Assembly (NCBI GenBank): GCA_036380435.1
Contig: DASVES010000119.1
Location: 1-13,844 of the forward strand
Reading direction: 5' to 3'
Length of the DNA stretch: 13,844 nt
From: DASQDT01 sp036380435
Lineage (GTDB): Bacteria; Acidobacteriota; Blastocatellia; Pyrinomonadales; Pyrinomonadaceae
Shown: positions 1 through 6,079 of the stretch, one piece after another
Layout: every line of letters begins with the position of its first letter
Position numbering within the stretch: position 1 is the stretch's first letter
The notes under the pieces: generated by a model
The model's input: the letters and a program-made list of their open reading frames with translations, nothing else
The model's database searches: none
What the model was told of the DNA's origin: nothing
Position numbers and translations under genes: made by a program

Positions 1-81
1 GAAGCCTCGCGGGTGTGCCTACGATGACAGAACCGCCCCGCGCAAGCGAGACCCGCGAGGCTTCCGCTCGCGGTACTGTTT
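1..81. repeat. Palindromic repeat copy, probably cut by the window edge
   Basis: Positions 1-14 and 51-64 form a perfect 14-bp inverted repeat (gaagcctcgcgggt against acccgcgaggcttc). Positions 64-81 (ccgctcgcggtactgttt) match exactly the reverse complement of part of the left arm of the palindrome at 7323-7402. Both copies also share a gggtgtg..tacg segment after the left arm. This supports one dispersed family of palindromic repeats. Its mobility and function are unknown. Confidence 0.6.
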
Positions 82-195
82 GATGTGCTCACGCTGGAGG
101 CGCAAAGCCGGCAGGCTCAGGGGGGAGTTGTAATCTTTTACAAACAACCGCGCGCGGAGTTCGTATTATCGTCTCGACGAGGGAGACGTAACGCC

Positions 196-441
196 ATGCC
201 GCGGATAACGATTCGCTACTGCCCGCTTTGACTGGAGAAATGGTTTGTCGCTGCCCGTGTGGCGGCGCGTTTGAAGAAGGAGTCGGGCGCGGAGGTCGAG
301 ATGAGCCGGGGCGGACTCGGCGAACTGAGCGTTTGCATCGACGGTCGGAAGGTCGTCGAGACGCGGCGCTTCTGGTTCGCGTCGCCCGGCTCGGTCGTCT
401 CTCGCGTGCGCGCGGCGCTCGACGGGCGCGACGACGGTTGA
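196..441 (+). CDS. SelW/Rdx-like selenoprotein, UGA read as selenocysteine
   Basis: The frame from ATG 196 to TGA 439-441 encodes 81 residues if the internal TGA at 229-231 is read as selenocysteine. It begins MPRITIRYCPLU, so Cys9 and residue 12 form a C-x-x-U redox motif after a short hydrophobic strand, as in the SelT/SelW/SelH (Rdx, PF10262) family. Downstream come an Arg/Lys/Ala-rich helix, a GGLGEL segment (residues 39-44), IDGRKVVETRRF and a C-terminal helix (VVSRVRAAL). Order and length fit bacterial SelW-like proteins, small thioredoxin-fold proteins thought to act in cytoplasmic thiol redox reactions. A purine-rich gagggag (179-185) lies ten bases before the ATG. It leads a close-packed set with the cupin, lipoprotein and GNAT genes. 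A conventional reading would see only 60 codons from GTG 259 and lose the active site. Alternatives are a Cys codon mutated to TGA in a decaying gene, or a sequence error. Family call is likely; Sec decoding is inferred from TGA placement and the following hairpin. Confidence 0.8.
246..269 (+). promoter_or_regulatory. Putative bacterial SECIS hairpin
   Basis: Just downstream of the in-frame TGA, 249-255 (cgctgcc) pairs with 261-267 (ggcggcg) in seven base pairs including one G-U. The five-base loop cgtgt (256-260) has G in its second position, 25-29 bases after the TGA. U248 can bulge, with G247-C268 and U246-G269 continuing the stem. Published bacterial SECIS models ask for a stem-loop about this far from UGA with a G in the first two loop positions, and E. 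coli fdhF has a bulged U. SelB would bind here. The base after UGA is C, a context known to terminate poorly. The region is GC-rich, so a hairpin alone is weak evidence. Confidence 0.6.
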
Positions 442-474
442 GTCGGCCCCGGCCGTTTACCTCGGGCGCAACAC

Positions 475-480
475 GGAGGA
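475..480 (+). promoter_or_regulatory. Ribosome binding site of the cupin gene
   Basis: The sequence ggagga lies ten bases before ATG 491 and supports that start for the cupin gene. Confidence 0.6.
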
Positions 481-490
481 TAATTTCTCG

Positions 491-886
491 ATGGACGCGA
501 AGACGGGGAAGAAGACAATCGAGGAAGGGCTGTCGTTGCTGCCGGGGCCGGGGGGCGAACGCTTCGTGCAGGTCTTCGAGCATGGGAGCCTGACGGTCGA
601 GGTCTACGCGCCGCGCGGGCGTGACCCACAGCAGCCGCACACGCGCGACGAGGTGTACGTGGTGGCGCGTGGGCGCGGCGAGTTCGTGAGCGCCGACGGC
701 GAGCGCGTCTCCTTCGAGCCGAACGATTTTCTATTCGCCGCCGCGGGCGTCGCGCACCGCTTCGAGAATTTCTCTGACGACTTCGCCGTGTGGGTTCTTT
801 TCTACGGCCCCGAGGGCGGGGAGGTTGAGCACGGCGACGACGCGAGCGAAGACAACTCCGGCGACGAGGCCGGCGAGAAATCTTGA
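491..886 (+). CDS. Cupin domain protein
   Basis: This 131-residue protein has a single small beta-barrel (cupin) domain at roughly residues 25-107. The first cupin motif is seen as PHTRDEVYVVARGRGEF, with His50 and Glu54 as likely metal ligands. The second is PNDFLFAAAGVAHRFENF, with His89 as the further ligand, followed by DDFAVWVLFYGPEGG. The usual first-motif second histidine is replaced, as in many one-domain cupins. The last 20 or so residues are acidic (GDDASEDNSGDEAGE) and probably disordered. No signal peptide is seen, so it is likely cytoplasmic. Such proteins bind a divalent metal and can be enzymes or small-molecule sensors; the substrate cannot be told here. The gene starts 49 bases after the selenoprotein stop and ends 14 bases before the lipoprotein start, consistent with one transcript. 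Confidence 0.85.
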   Translation: MDAKTGKKTIEEGLSLLPGPGGERFVQVFEHGSLTVEVYAPRGRDPQQPHTRDEVYVVARGRGEFVSADGERVSFEPNDFLFAAAGVAHRFENFSDDFAVWVLFYGPEGGEVEHGDDASEDNSGDEAGEKS

Positions 887-900
887 GTGATTATTTGAAG

Positions 901-1659
901 ATGAGGACGACGGAAGCTAAACGCCTCGCCGCGACCCGCCGCCTGTTACCGGCGGCGCTGCTGCTGGCTGCCGTCGGTTGCGCCGCGCCGTCTACGGCGA
1001 CGCAGAACGCCGCGGGCGCAGCGTCGCCGAAGGCGAGCGCGACGCAGGGCGCGGCGCAGGCGGGCGCGCAGCAGCCACAGCAGGGAGCTTCGAGCGGCTC
1101 GGCGTTTCTCGACCGCCTCGTCGCCGCGACTGTCGAGCGCACGCATCACGAGGTGCGCTACGACCCGACGTATTTCCGCATCGCCTATCCGGGCGGCGAC
1201 GTGCCCGAGGGCGTGGGCGTCTGCACGGACGAGGTGATTCGCCCCTACCGCGCCGTCGGCGTCGATCTCCAGAGAGAAGTCCACGAGGACATGGCGCGCA
1301 ACTTCCGTCTCTACCCGAAGAAGTGGGGACTCTCTCGGCCCGACACCAACATCGATCACCGGCGCGTGCCGAATCTGATGGTCTTCTTTTCGCGCAAGGG
1401 CGCTTCGCTCCCCGTCACCGACCGCGCGGCCGACTACCGCCCCGGCGACGTGGTGACGTGGGATTTGGGCGGCGGGCTGACGCACATCGGCATCGTCGTG
1501 GGCACGCCCTCGGCGGCCGACCCCGCGCGCTTCCAGATCGTCCACAACATCGGCGCGGGGCCGAAGATGGAGGACGTGCTCTTCGGCTGGAAGATCACGG
1601 GCCACTATCGCTACGAAGGGCCGGGCGCGCGGCCGCTCAGCCGGGCGCGTGAAGAGTAG
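901..1659 (+). CDS. DUF1287-family lipoprotein
   Basis: Starting at ATG 901 the product has 252 residues. The N-terminus has positive charges (KRLAATRRLL) and a hydrophobic stretch ending LLLAAVGC, a plausible lipobox with Cys27 as the lipidated residue. An Ala/Gln/Ser-rich spacer to about residue 66 follows. The folded part matches the DUF1287 family: DRLVAATVERTHHEVRYDP, then GVCTDEVIRPYRAVGVDL around Cys108, a conserved NIDHRRVPNL, RPGDVVTW, and LTHIGIVV around His195, with IVHNIG later. The Cys and His in that order resemble the NlpC/P60-like cysteine hydrolase fold, so a cell-wall or amide hydrolase role is conceivable, but the family function is not established. It would be anchored on the periplasmic side of a membrane. 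A TTG at 883, in frame, would overlap the cupin stop; ATG 901 gives a more normal signal sequence and was preferred. Confidence 0.85.
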   Translation: MRTTEAKRLAATRRLLPAALLLAAVGCAAPSTATQNAAGAASPKASATQGAAQAGAQQPQQGASSGSAFLDRLVAATVERTHHEVRYDPTYFRIAYPGGDVPEGVGVCTDEVIRPYRAVGVDLQREVHEDMARNFRLYPKKWGLSRPDTNIDHRRVPNLMVFFSRKGASLPVTDRAADYRPGDVVTWDLGGGLTHIGIVVGTPSAADPARFQIVHNIGAGPKMEDVLFGWKITGHYRYEGPGARPLSRAREE

Positions 1660-1661
1660 CC

Positions 1662-2102
1662 ATGACCATCACGCTGCGCGACGTGACGCGCGACAATTGG
1701 ATTCAATGCACCAAGCTCGAATTGCGCGAAGACCAGAAGGGCTTCGTCGCGCCGAACGTCTTCTCGATAGCGGAGTGGCGCTTCGAGCCGACCTTCACGC
1801 CGCAGGCCGTCTACCACGACGAGGAGATGGTCGGCTTCATCATGTACGGCTACGACACCGAAGAGGGCTGCCACTGGGTCGGGCGCATGATGATCGACAA
1901 GAGCCAGCAGGGCCGTGGCTACGGGCGCGCGGCGATGGTCGAGGCCATCCGCCGGATGCGCGAGCAGCCCGACTGCCGCCAGATCGGCCTCTGCGTCGAG
2001 CCGACGAACGCCGCCGCGCAGAAGCTCTACGAGAGCCTCGGCTTCGCGAAGACGGGCGAGGTCTCACACGGCGAGGACGTGATGCGGCTGCGCTTCGAGT
2101 AG
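1662..2102 (+). CDS. GNAT-family N-acetyltransferase
   Basis: The 146-residue product is a one-domain GNAT acetyltransferase. The acetyl-CoA binding loop is clear as QQGRGYGRAAM (residues 82-92), preceded by the strand WVGRMMIDKS and followed by helix VEAIRRMRE. The C-terminal motif is VEPTNAAAQKLYESLGFAKTGE, with Asn116 and Tyr123 typical of the family. The beginning (ITLRDVTRDNWIQCTKLEL) and the middle (YHDEEMVGFIMYGYD) look like the spermidine/diamine acetyltransferase group (BltD/PaiA-like), so a polyamine or other small amine is the best guess for substrate. That guess rests on resemblance only. It is cytoplasmic. Its ATG is two bases after the lipoprotein stop, so translation is probably coupled, and it ends the four-gene set. 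Confidence 0.88.
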   Translation: MTITLRDVTRDNWIQCTKLELREDQKGFVAPNVFSIAEWRFEPTFTPQAVYHDEEMVGFIMYGYDTEEGCHWVGRMMIDKSQQGRGYGRAAMVEAIRRMREQPDCRQIGLCVEPTNAAAQKLYESLGFAKTGEVSHGEDVMRLRFE

Positions 2103-2135
2103 AGGCTTCTTTCTTGAGTATTGGGAAAGTCGTAC

Positions 2136-2254
2136 TCACCGCAGAGGCGCAGAGGACGCAGAGGGGGCGCCGCAGGCTTGACGCTTACACTCGGCGTTGG
2201 TTGTGCTGCTTAACCCTCTGCGTAGTCTCTGCGTCCTCTGCGCCTCTGCGGTGA
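2136..2254. repeat. Long inverted repeat element (MITE-like)
   Basis: Positions 2136-2163 and 2227-2254 are a perfect 28-bp inverted repeat around a 63-base centre. The arms are built of short gcagagg / ctctgcg units (caccgcagaggcgcagagga; tcctctgcgcctctgcggtg). The sequence between them contains no gene. Elements of this composition recur between genes in many bacterial genomes. It lies after the GNAT gene and before rsgA, and as RNA could form a strong hairpin acting as a processing or termination barrier. No transposase or clear target duplication is seen. Confidence 0.8.
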
Positions 2255-2294
2255 ACTGCCGTTCCCATCACGGGCGCATGGAGTTAAAACTGAC

Positions 2295-3362
2295 TTGCAG
2301 TTAGAAAAATACGGCTGGAATGATTTCTTCGTCGAGGGCTTCGCGCCCTACGCGGCCGAAGGCTATGGCGTCGGGCGCATCCTCCTCCAGCACAACAAAA
2401 TCTACGTGCTCTACACGGAGGACGGCGAGATGGAGGCCGAGGTGACGGGCCGCCTGCGCCACGAGGCGGCGGGGCCGCACGAGCTGCCGGCCGTGGGCGA
2501 CTGGGTGGCGACGCGCGAGCGCGGCACCGACGGGACACTGATGATCCACGCCGTGCTTCCGCGCAGCAGCAAGTTCTCGCGCAAGGTGTCGGGGAGCCGG
2601 ACGGACGAGCAGGTCGTCGCCGCCAACGTGGACACGGTCTTTCTCGTCGCGGGCCTCGACGGCGACTACAACCCCCGCCGCATCGAGCGTTACCTCATCA
2701 TGGCGTGGGAGAGCGGTGCGCGCCCCATCGTCGTCCTCAACAAGTCAGACCTCGACCCGGCGGGCGCGGCCGAGCGTGCGGTCGAGGTCGAAGCGGTCGC
2801 GCCGGGCGTCGCCATCGTGCTGCTGAGCGCCAAGCACGACGAGCAGCTCGCGCAGCTCGCGCCGTTCGTCGGCCCCGGTCGGACGGTCGCGCTGATGGGA
2901 TCGTCGGGCGTGGGCAAATCGACCATCGTCAACCGTCTGGCCGGCTCGGACGTGCAGCGCACCGCCGAGGTGCGCGTGGGCGACAGCCGCGGCCGGCACA
3001 CGACGACGCACCGGCAGCTCATCCTCCTACCCGGCGGCGGCCTCGTCATCGACACGCCGGGGATGCGCGAGCTGCAACTCCTCGTGAGCGAACGCGGGAT
3101 GCGCGAGACCTTCGAGGAAATCGAAACGCTCGCCGCCCAGTGTCGCTTTACCGACTGCCGGCATGCGGAGGAGCGCGACTGCGTCGTCCGCGCGGCGCTT
3201 GCCGACGGCACTCTCGACGCCGAGCGCTACGCGAACTACCAGAAGATGCTCGGCGAGATGCGGCACACGGCCGTCAGACAGGATCAGCGCGCGGCGCAGG
3301 AAGAGAAGTCGAGGGTCAAGAGACTGACGCGCGCCTTCAACAAGACCGACAAGCGCCGCTGA
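2295..3362 (+). CDS. rsgA: Ribosome small subunit-dependent GTPase A
   Basis: This 355-residue protein is the circularly permuted GTPase RsgA (YjeQ/YloQ), which binds the 30S subunit late in assembly, helps release RbfA and checks the decoding centre. The N-terminal part holds an OB-fold with AVGDWVATR (66-74). The GTPase motifs occur in permuted order: NKSD (149-152, G4), SAK (178-180, G5), GSSGVGKST (202-210, P-loop), SRGRHTTTH (231-239, G2) and DTPG (253-256, G3). A zinc knuckle follows, with Cys283, Cys288, His290 and Cys296. The C-terminus is basic and probably contacts rRNA. The start is TTG 2295 because no other start lies in frame nearby and the N-terminus MQLEKYGWNDFF fits this subgroup; tggag at 2278-2282 is a possible ribosome site. 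All key residues are present, so it should be active. Confidence 0.95.
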   Translation: MQLEKYGWNDFFVEGFAPYAAEGYGVGRILLQHNKIYVLYTEDGEMEAEVTGRLRHEAAGPHELPAVGDWVATRERGTDGTLMIHAVLPRSSKFSRKVSGSRTDEQVVAANVDTVFLVAGLDGDYNPRRIERYLIMAWESGARPIVVLNKSDLDPAGAAERAVEVEAVAPGVAIVLLSAKHDEQLAQLAPFVGPGRTVALMGSSGVGKSTIVNRLAGSDVQRTAEVRVGDSRGRHTTTHRQLILLPGGGLVIDTPGMRELQLLVSERGMRETFEEIETLAAQCRFTDCRHAEERDCVVRAALADGTLDAERYANYQKMLGEMRHTAVRQDQRAAQEEKSRVKRLTRAFNKTDKRR

Positions 3363-3427
3363 GCGGTCGCCGGGAAACAGCAACGCGGACGACGCGGCGG
3401 GCCACCTTTCGGGGCACAATCAATAGG

Positions 3428-4429
3428 ATGAAAATCAGCGTTGTCATTCCGGTGCGGAACGAAGAAGACTCGATCCGCACGCTCCTCGATTGCGTGCTCG
3501 GCCAGACGCGAATGCCCGATGAAGTGGTCGTGACCGACGGCGGCTCGACGGACAAGACGCCGAGCATCATCGAAGAGTACGTGCGGCGCGGCGCGCCCGT
3601 GGTGCTCATCCGCGAGGCGGCGGCCCTGCCCGGTCGCGGGCGCAACGTCGCGGCGGCGCGCGCCTCGTTCGACTGGCTGGCCTTCGCCGACGCCGGCACG
3701 CGGCCCGCGCCGGGGTGGCTCGAAGCACTCGCCGAGCGGGTCGAACACGACCCGACGGTGGAGGTCGTCTACGGCAACTGGGAGTCGATCACGGACACCT
3801 TTTTCAAGGAGTGCGCGGCGATTGCTTACGTCCACGTCACGCCCATCGAAGTCGAAGGGGCGACCATCCCTCCGCCATGGATCGCCTCGGCGCTGATCCG
3901 CCGCGCGGTGTGGAGCGCCGTCGGCGGTTTCGCCGACGACCTGCGCTCGGCTGAAGACCTTGTGTTTCAGGAAAAAATAAAAGAGGGGGAGTTCCGCGTG
4001 GCCTACGCGCCACGCGCCGTCGTCGGCTGGACCATGCAGCCCACGCTCTGGCGGACGTTCAAGCGGTTCGTCACGTACTCAAGACACAACCTGCGCGCGG
4101 GGCTGGGCGGGCAGTGGCAGTCCGCGATCATCACGCGCTACGCGCTGCTCACGCTGTGCGCCCTGCCGGCGCTCTTCTTCGGACTCCGCTGGCTCGTCGT
4201 CCCGGCGGCCCTGTGGCTGCTCATGCTGGCCGCGCGCGCCGTCGTCGCGCTCCACCGCAACCGAGTGGCCTATCCGGCCAGCGTCCGGCGCAACCTGCTG
4301 CGATTACTACTGCTCGTGCCGCTCCTGGCGACGATTGACGCGGCGACGATCCTCGGCGCCCTCCACTGGCTCGCGGCGGATAAGCTCCGGCCCGGCGCCG
4401 CTCCGGCGGGCGCGGGCGGCGGGGCATGA
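3428..4429 (+). CDS. Family 2 glycosyltransferase with C-terminal membrane segments
   Basis: The 333-residue product opens with a GT-A fold: MKISVVIPVRNEEDSIRTLL, then VVVTDGGSTDKT (34-44, nucleotide-sugar binding), a FADAGTRP segment at 87-94 in place of the usual DxD, and SAEDLVFQEKI around 174-184, whose Glu-Asp pair would supply the catalytic base. From about residue 236 there are hydrophobic segments (YALLTLCALPALFFGLRWLV, PAALWLLMLAARAVVAL, LLRLLLLVPLLATIDAATIL), so the enzyme is held to the inner face of the cytoplasmic membrane, where it would add a sugar to a lipid-linked or other acceptor. Donor and acceptor are not predictable. It starts 65 bases after rsgA, with agg just before the ATG. 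It ends 14 bases from the stop of a convergent methyltransferase, the first of three minus-strand envelope genes. Confidence 0.9.
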   Translation: MKISVVIPVRNEEDSIRTLLDCVLGQTRMPDEVVVTDGGSTDKTPSIIEEYVRRGAPVVLIREAAALPGRGRNVAAARASFDWLAFADAGTRPAPGWLEALAERVEHDPTVEVVYGNWESITDTFFKECAAIAYVHVTPIEVEGATIPPPWIASALIRRAVWSAVGGFADDLRSAEDLVFQEKIKEGEFRVAYAPRAVVGWTMQPTLWRTFKRFVTYSRHNLRAGLGGQWQSAIITRYALLTLCALPALFFGLRWLVVPAALWLLMLAARAVVALHRNRVAYPASVRRNLLRLLLLVPLLATIDAATILGALHWLAADKLRPGAAPAGAGGGA

Positions 4430-4443
4430 GGGCGCGGGCGCGG

Positions 4444-5217
4444 CTACCTCTTCGCCAGATAGTGAGTCCACGGGAACCGGGTGTCGCTCGTCACCCGCTC
4501 GCCTTCCCCGTCATAAACTTCGACATCGGAAAATCCGACGGCGGCGAGTTGTTTCAACTGCTCCGGGATGCTGATGTAGTAGGCGAGCAGCGAGAAGCCG
4601 TGCGCGTTGTCGTTGATGACGGCGAACTCGTCGGTGTGGACTTCGTGCTTTTTCATTTCGCGGTGTTTGGGCAGGTGGTAGAGGCAGTACAGGCAATATT
4701 TGAGGTAGCTAAGTTTGAATTGGAATTTCTCCTGCCATGGGAGCTTGTTGAAGCTTTCGTGATCGCGGTTGTGCGTGGAGAACATGAAATAGCCGCCTTT
4801 TTTGAGCACCCGGTACGACTCACTTAAGGCTTTAATCCTGTCCTGATGCGGGATGTAGTCGATGCTGTTGAAGGCGAACAGGACGAAATCGAAAGTCTCG
4901 TCGGCAAACTCTTTCAGGTCTCTCGCGTCGCAGCACAGGATGGTTGCGTCCTTGTACTTCCGCTTCACCACCTCGACGAATTCCGGCGTGTAATCTATCC
5001 CCGTGTAGTCCTTGCTGATTTGCAGCAGGTATTTCGTCGTCCGGCCGCCGCCGATGGCGATGTCCAGAATTTTTTTATCTTTAATCTCCGGGGTCAGCCT
5101 CTCGAGGAGCATCCTCTCCGGCTTGTGGAGCATGTCAAGATTCTCATAGTGCTTGACGACATCGCCTCTCGCGTATGTTTTTTTATTAACGGCGTCTAAA
5201 ACTTTTTGATTCTCCAT
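4444..5217 (-). CDS. Class I SAM-dependent methyltransferase
   Basis: Read from ATG 5217 the protein has 257 residues and a Rossmann methyltransferase fold. Motif I is ILDIAIGGGRTT (50-61), the acidic ribose-binding residue is in GIDYTP (73-78), motif II is CCDARDL (95-101), motif IV is FDFVLFAFNSIDYI (109-122) and motif VI is RVLKKGGYFMFSTHN (136-150). The C-terminal part (YCLYCLYHLPKHREMKKHEV onward) resembles substrate lids of small-molecule or sugar methyltransferases but gives no substrate. An in-frame TTG at 5235 would add six residues; ATG 5217 is preferred because gaggag stands ten bases before it. The gene is richer in A/T and in Lys, Asn and Tyr than its neighbours, which suggests later acquisition. 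It follows the FemAB-like gene by 73 bases on the same strand and is probably cotranscribed with it. Confidence 0.9.
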   Translation of the reverse strand: MENQKVLDAVNKKTYARGDVVKHYENLDMLHKPERMLLERLTPEIKDKKILDIAIGGGRTTKYLLQISKDYTGIDYTPEFVEVVKRKYKDATILCCDARDLKEFADETFDFVLFAFNSIDYIPHQDRIKALSESYRVLKKGGYFMFSTHNRDHESFNKLPWQEKFQFKLSYLKYCLYCLYHLPKHREMKKHEVHTDEFAVINDNAHGFSLLAYYISIPEQLKQLAAVGFSDVEVYDGEGERVTSDTRFPWTHYLAKR

Positions 5218-5290
5218 CTCATTCCTGCTCCTCAAATTTAACTCGTGGCGGGGACGCGGTAAGTAGTCGCGGCGCGTGAATGCTTCACAC

Positions 5291-6061
5291 TCAAATGGCG
5301 TCGCCCAGTAGCAACTGGCGGAGTTGTAAAAACAGCTTGCCTCTCAACGTGAGCGGGCGTTCGCAGATATAGTTTTTCACAACCGTCCCGCCAAACTCTT
5401 CCTTGAATTTATTGATGCCGAGCCGGGCTGTGTCTTCGCTTCCCTGATACCAGCCGCCGAAGTCGTAAACGCTCATCCCTTCACTCTTGAACCGCAGCAT
5501 GTCACGCCAGTGATGAAAACGGCTGGCGCGTCCCAAACGGCTCCGCTCCTCGCCTTCAAGGTCGGGCAGAAGCGAAGCGGAATGCAGAAATGTCGCCTTG
5601 CCGCCGCTGCGATAATGGATGTGCCAGACGAGCGCCTCGCCCGTTCGCTCGCGCGCACAGGAAACGTCGAGCCTCCCGGTTTCAGCCATCAGCGACAACC
5701 ATGCGCGGTCAATTTTGGGCAGACGTTTTCGCGCCGCGAACCAGTCGTAAAGCTCACTGAAGCGAGCGAGGGCATCCCGTTCGCGGTCACTTTGGCCGGC
5801 GCCGTTCCAACACTCGTAGACAAAATTATCTCTGGCCTCGGCGCGGCGGACTTTGTATTGACAGCCTTTCCTCAAGGCCGCGAACAGCGCGTCCGGCTCC
5901 TGTGTGAGGTCGATTATGATTGTATAAAACTCGCGGCACAAGAAGTCTGCCGCCGGCTCTGTGCGCTGGAAGCAGCGCAACAGGTCAACGTCCTCCGCGG
6001 CCGGCTCTTCGCCGCCCCACGCCTCGGCGATTCGGATAAACTTCTTTTTGAAAACGATCAT
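5291..6061 (-). CDS. FemAB-like / GNAT-fold acyltransferase
   Basis: This 256-residue protein has the double-GNAT character of FemAB-like proteins. The first half has FYTIIIDLTQEPDALFAALR and QYKVRRAEARDNF (68-80), the second ALVWHIHYRSGGKATFLHSA, then FHHWRDMLRFKSEGMSVYDF (182-201), GGWYQGS and GINKFKEEFGG (215-225). The last two blocks are the most telling for FemAB and its relatives in polysaccharide loci. Classical FemAB proteins transfer amino acids from aminoacyl-tRNA to peptidoglycan precursors; related proteins in exopolysaccharide clusters are thought to acylate sugars. Which applies is unknown. Its ATG lies 18 bases after the deacetylase stop, so a shared transcript is likely, and the deacetylase could expose the amino group it modifies. 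That pairing is an inference. Confidence 0.75.
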   Translation of the reverse strand: MIVFKKKFIRIAEAWGGEEPAAEDVDLLRCFQRTEPAADFLCREFYTIIIDLTQEPDALFAALRKGCQYKVRRAEARDNFVYECWNGAGQSDRERDALARFSELYDWFAARKRLPKIDRAWLSLMAETGRLDVSCARERTGEALVWHIHYRSGGKATFLHSASLLPDLEGEERSRLGRASRFHHWRDMLRFKSEGMSVYDFGGWYQGSEDTARLGINKFKEEFGGTVVKNYICERPLTLRGKLFLQLRQLLLGDAI

Positions 6062-6079
6062 GGAGGGCCGGGCGCGGCC

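Noticed and set aside
90..125. ggaggcgcaaagccggcaggctc resembling part of a c-di-GMP-I (GEMM) riboswitch
   Set aside because: Only the gcaaagcc-like piece is present. The second conserved helix region with its ggcaaacc-like segment is missing upstream, so a full aptamer cannot be drawn.
128..169. Promoter for the first operon (TATTAT at 164-169 and ttgtaa/ttacaa palindrome at 128-143)
   Set aside because: The -10-like box is good but no -35-like sequence stands 16-18 bases upstream, and the palindrome is short. Not listed as a feature.
259..441. Short 60-codon gene starting at GTG 259
   Set aside because: It begins inside the Rdx fold, lacks the redox motif and first strand, and has no ribosome site of its own. 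The frame is continuous with ATG 196 through the TGA.
2705..3427. Upstream extension of the glycosyltransferase frame through the rsgA gene (241 extra codons)
   Set aside because: The extension reads an alternative frame of rsgA and is an Arg/Ala-rich string. The glycosyltransferase fold starts at MKISVVIPVRNEE, at ATG 3428.
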